A stretch of 64,000 nucleotides of DNA from Kribbella antiqua (lineage in GTDB: Bacteria; Actinomycetota; Actinomycetes; Propionibacteriales; Kribbellaceae): assembly GCF_004345665.1 (NCBI RefSeq), contig NZ_SLWR01000004.1, positions 310,001 to 374,000 of the forward strand. The letters are read 5' to 3'. Below are positions 63,481-64,000 of this stretch, piece after piece. Both the position numbers and the translations under genes were made by a program. Position 1 is the stretch's first letter. Each line of letters opens with the position of its first letter. Under the pieces are notes generated by a model. The model made no database searches, was not told where the DNA came from, and saw only the letters and a list, made by a program, of their open reading frames with translations.

Positions 63481-64000
63481 TCACTGGTAGAGCGAGCCGG
63501 TGTTGACCACCGGTTGGGCGTCGCGATCGCCGCACAGCACCACCATCAGGTTGCTGACCATCGCCGCCTTGCGCTCCTCGTCCAGCTCGACCACCTCGTG
63601 CTCGGACAGCCGCTCCAGCGCGAGCTCGACCATGCCGACCGCACCTTCGACAATTCGCTGCCGGGCCGCGACGATCGCCCCCGCCTGCTGGCGGCGCAGC
63701 ATCGCCTGGGCGATCTCCGGCGCGTAGGCGAGGTGGGTGATGCGCGACTCGATCACCCGCACCCCGGCCGCCTGGACCCGGGCGGCGATCTCGGCCGACA
63801 GCGTCTCGGTGATCTCGTCGGTGCTGTCCCGCAACGACAGGCCGCCGTCCTCGGTGTGGACGTCGTACGGGTAGCTGTTGGCGATGTGCCGGACCGCGGT
63901 CTCGGTCTGGATCGCGACGAACTCGACGAAGTCGTCCACCTCGAACATCGCCTGCGCGGTGTCCTCGACCTGCCAGACCACGACCGCGGCGATCTCGGTC
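63481..64000 (-). CDS. SPFH/Band 7 domain protein (partial, runs off the right edge)
   Basis: The visible 172 residues are the C-terminal part of a stomatin/prohibitin-like domain: [77 protein letters not shown] and [19 protein letters not shown]. The end is [13 protein letters not shown] proteins oligomerise in membrane microdomains. The start lies outside the window; the reading frame is open at the edge. It heads the operon with the RHH and GPP34 genes. Confidence 0.92.
   Translation of the reverse strand, partial: TEIAAVVVWQVEDTAQAMFEVDDFVEFVAIQTETAVRHIANSYPYDVHTEDGGLSLRDSTDEITETLSAEIAARVQAAGVRVIESRITHLAYAPEIAQAMLRRQQAGAIVAARQRIVEGAVGMVELALERLSEHEVVELDEERKAAMVSNLMVVLCGDRDAQPVVNTGSLYQ

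Overview
The window is a very GC-rich, gene-dense stretch of actinobacterial chromosome. Frequent GTG starts, 4-base ATGA/GTGA gene overlaps, F420-dependent luciferase-like oxidoreductases, an LCP cell-wall ligase, an ECF42-type sigma factor, many TetR/GntR regulators and repeated GTAC-containing words fit a soil actinomycete. A Kribbella-like member of the Nocardioidales is my best guess; this is inference, as no rRNA is present. I saw no tRNA, rRNA, CRISPR array, phage module or insertion sequence. The layout is a mosaic of small accessory operons around a few housekeeping genes.

1-13 kb: the end of a LuxR regulator, a DUF3800 protein, a RibD/DHFR-like reductase, a YCII protein, a methyltransferase-SDR pair divergent from a TetR gene over three copies of one operator, a secreted HAD acid phosphatase, a MarR-type regulator facing a DUF4097 protein over TGCAACGA palindromes, a frameshifted serine hydrolase, and a metH-GNAT unit (metH antisense to the rest). 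The metH leader has the features of an S-adenosylhomocysteine riboswitch and a hairpin that covers its ribosome binding site.

13-27 kb: TetR plus 14-TM MFS exporter, a membrane HtrA protease with a glycine-rich insertion, TetR/SDR divergent pair, epoxide hydrolase, WYL regulator, alpha/beta hydrolase, a decayed DyP peroxidase (efeB-like), RNase Z, a frameshifted ExxE membrane protein with a small partner, a ChrB-like protein overlapping a threonine dehydratase, and an SGNH hydrolase.

27-41 kb: a glycyl-tRNA synthetase with alpha and beta subunits fused in one chain, TetR/F420 oxidoreductase pair, HemK-like methyltransferase, hydrolase, superoxide dismutase behind a MerR-type promoter, then a cluster of two tandem hydrolases, an ECF42 sigma factor and a YCII/DGPF protein. 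The YCII gene and the hydrolase pair share the element TGTCGA-N17-CGACG at promoter distance, which points to direct control by the sigma factor. An LCP protein and two NAD(P)-dependent dehydrogenase/epimerase genes follow.

41-56 kb: membrane coiled-coil protein, a GntR-TetR fusion regulator divergent from an FAD monooxygenase, DinB-like and HhH proteins, a VOC protein, FadH with a PadR regulator, a KhtTU-type K+/H+ antiporter pair, a YdeI-like protein, an alkylation-repair operon (Ada/AlkA fusion, GNAT, Ogt) with direct repeats in its promoter, an SDR and an F420 oxidoreductase.

56-64 kb: LacI regulator plus a secreted six-hairpin glycosidase, a 450-base intergenic stretch with two hairpins and four DnaA-box-like 9-mers, a GntR(YtrA)-ABC transporter operon preceded by a perfect operator palindrome, and an SPFH-ribbon-helix-helix-GPP34 operon running off the right edge. 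Three genes are broken by single-base shifts or larger deletions and two further gene remnants are visible, so either this strain carries recent pseudogenes or the assembly has some indel errors.
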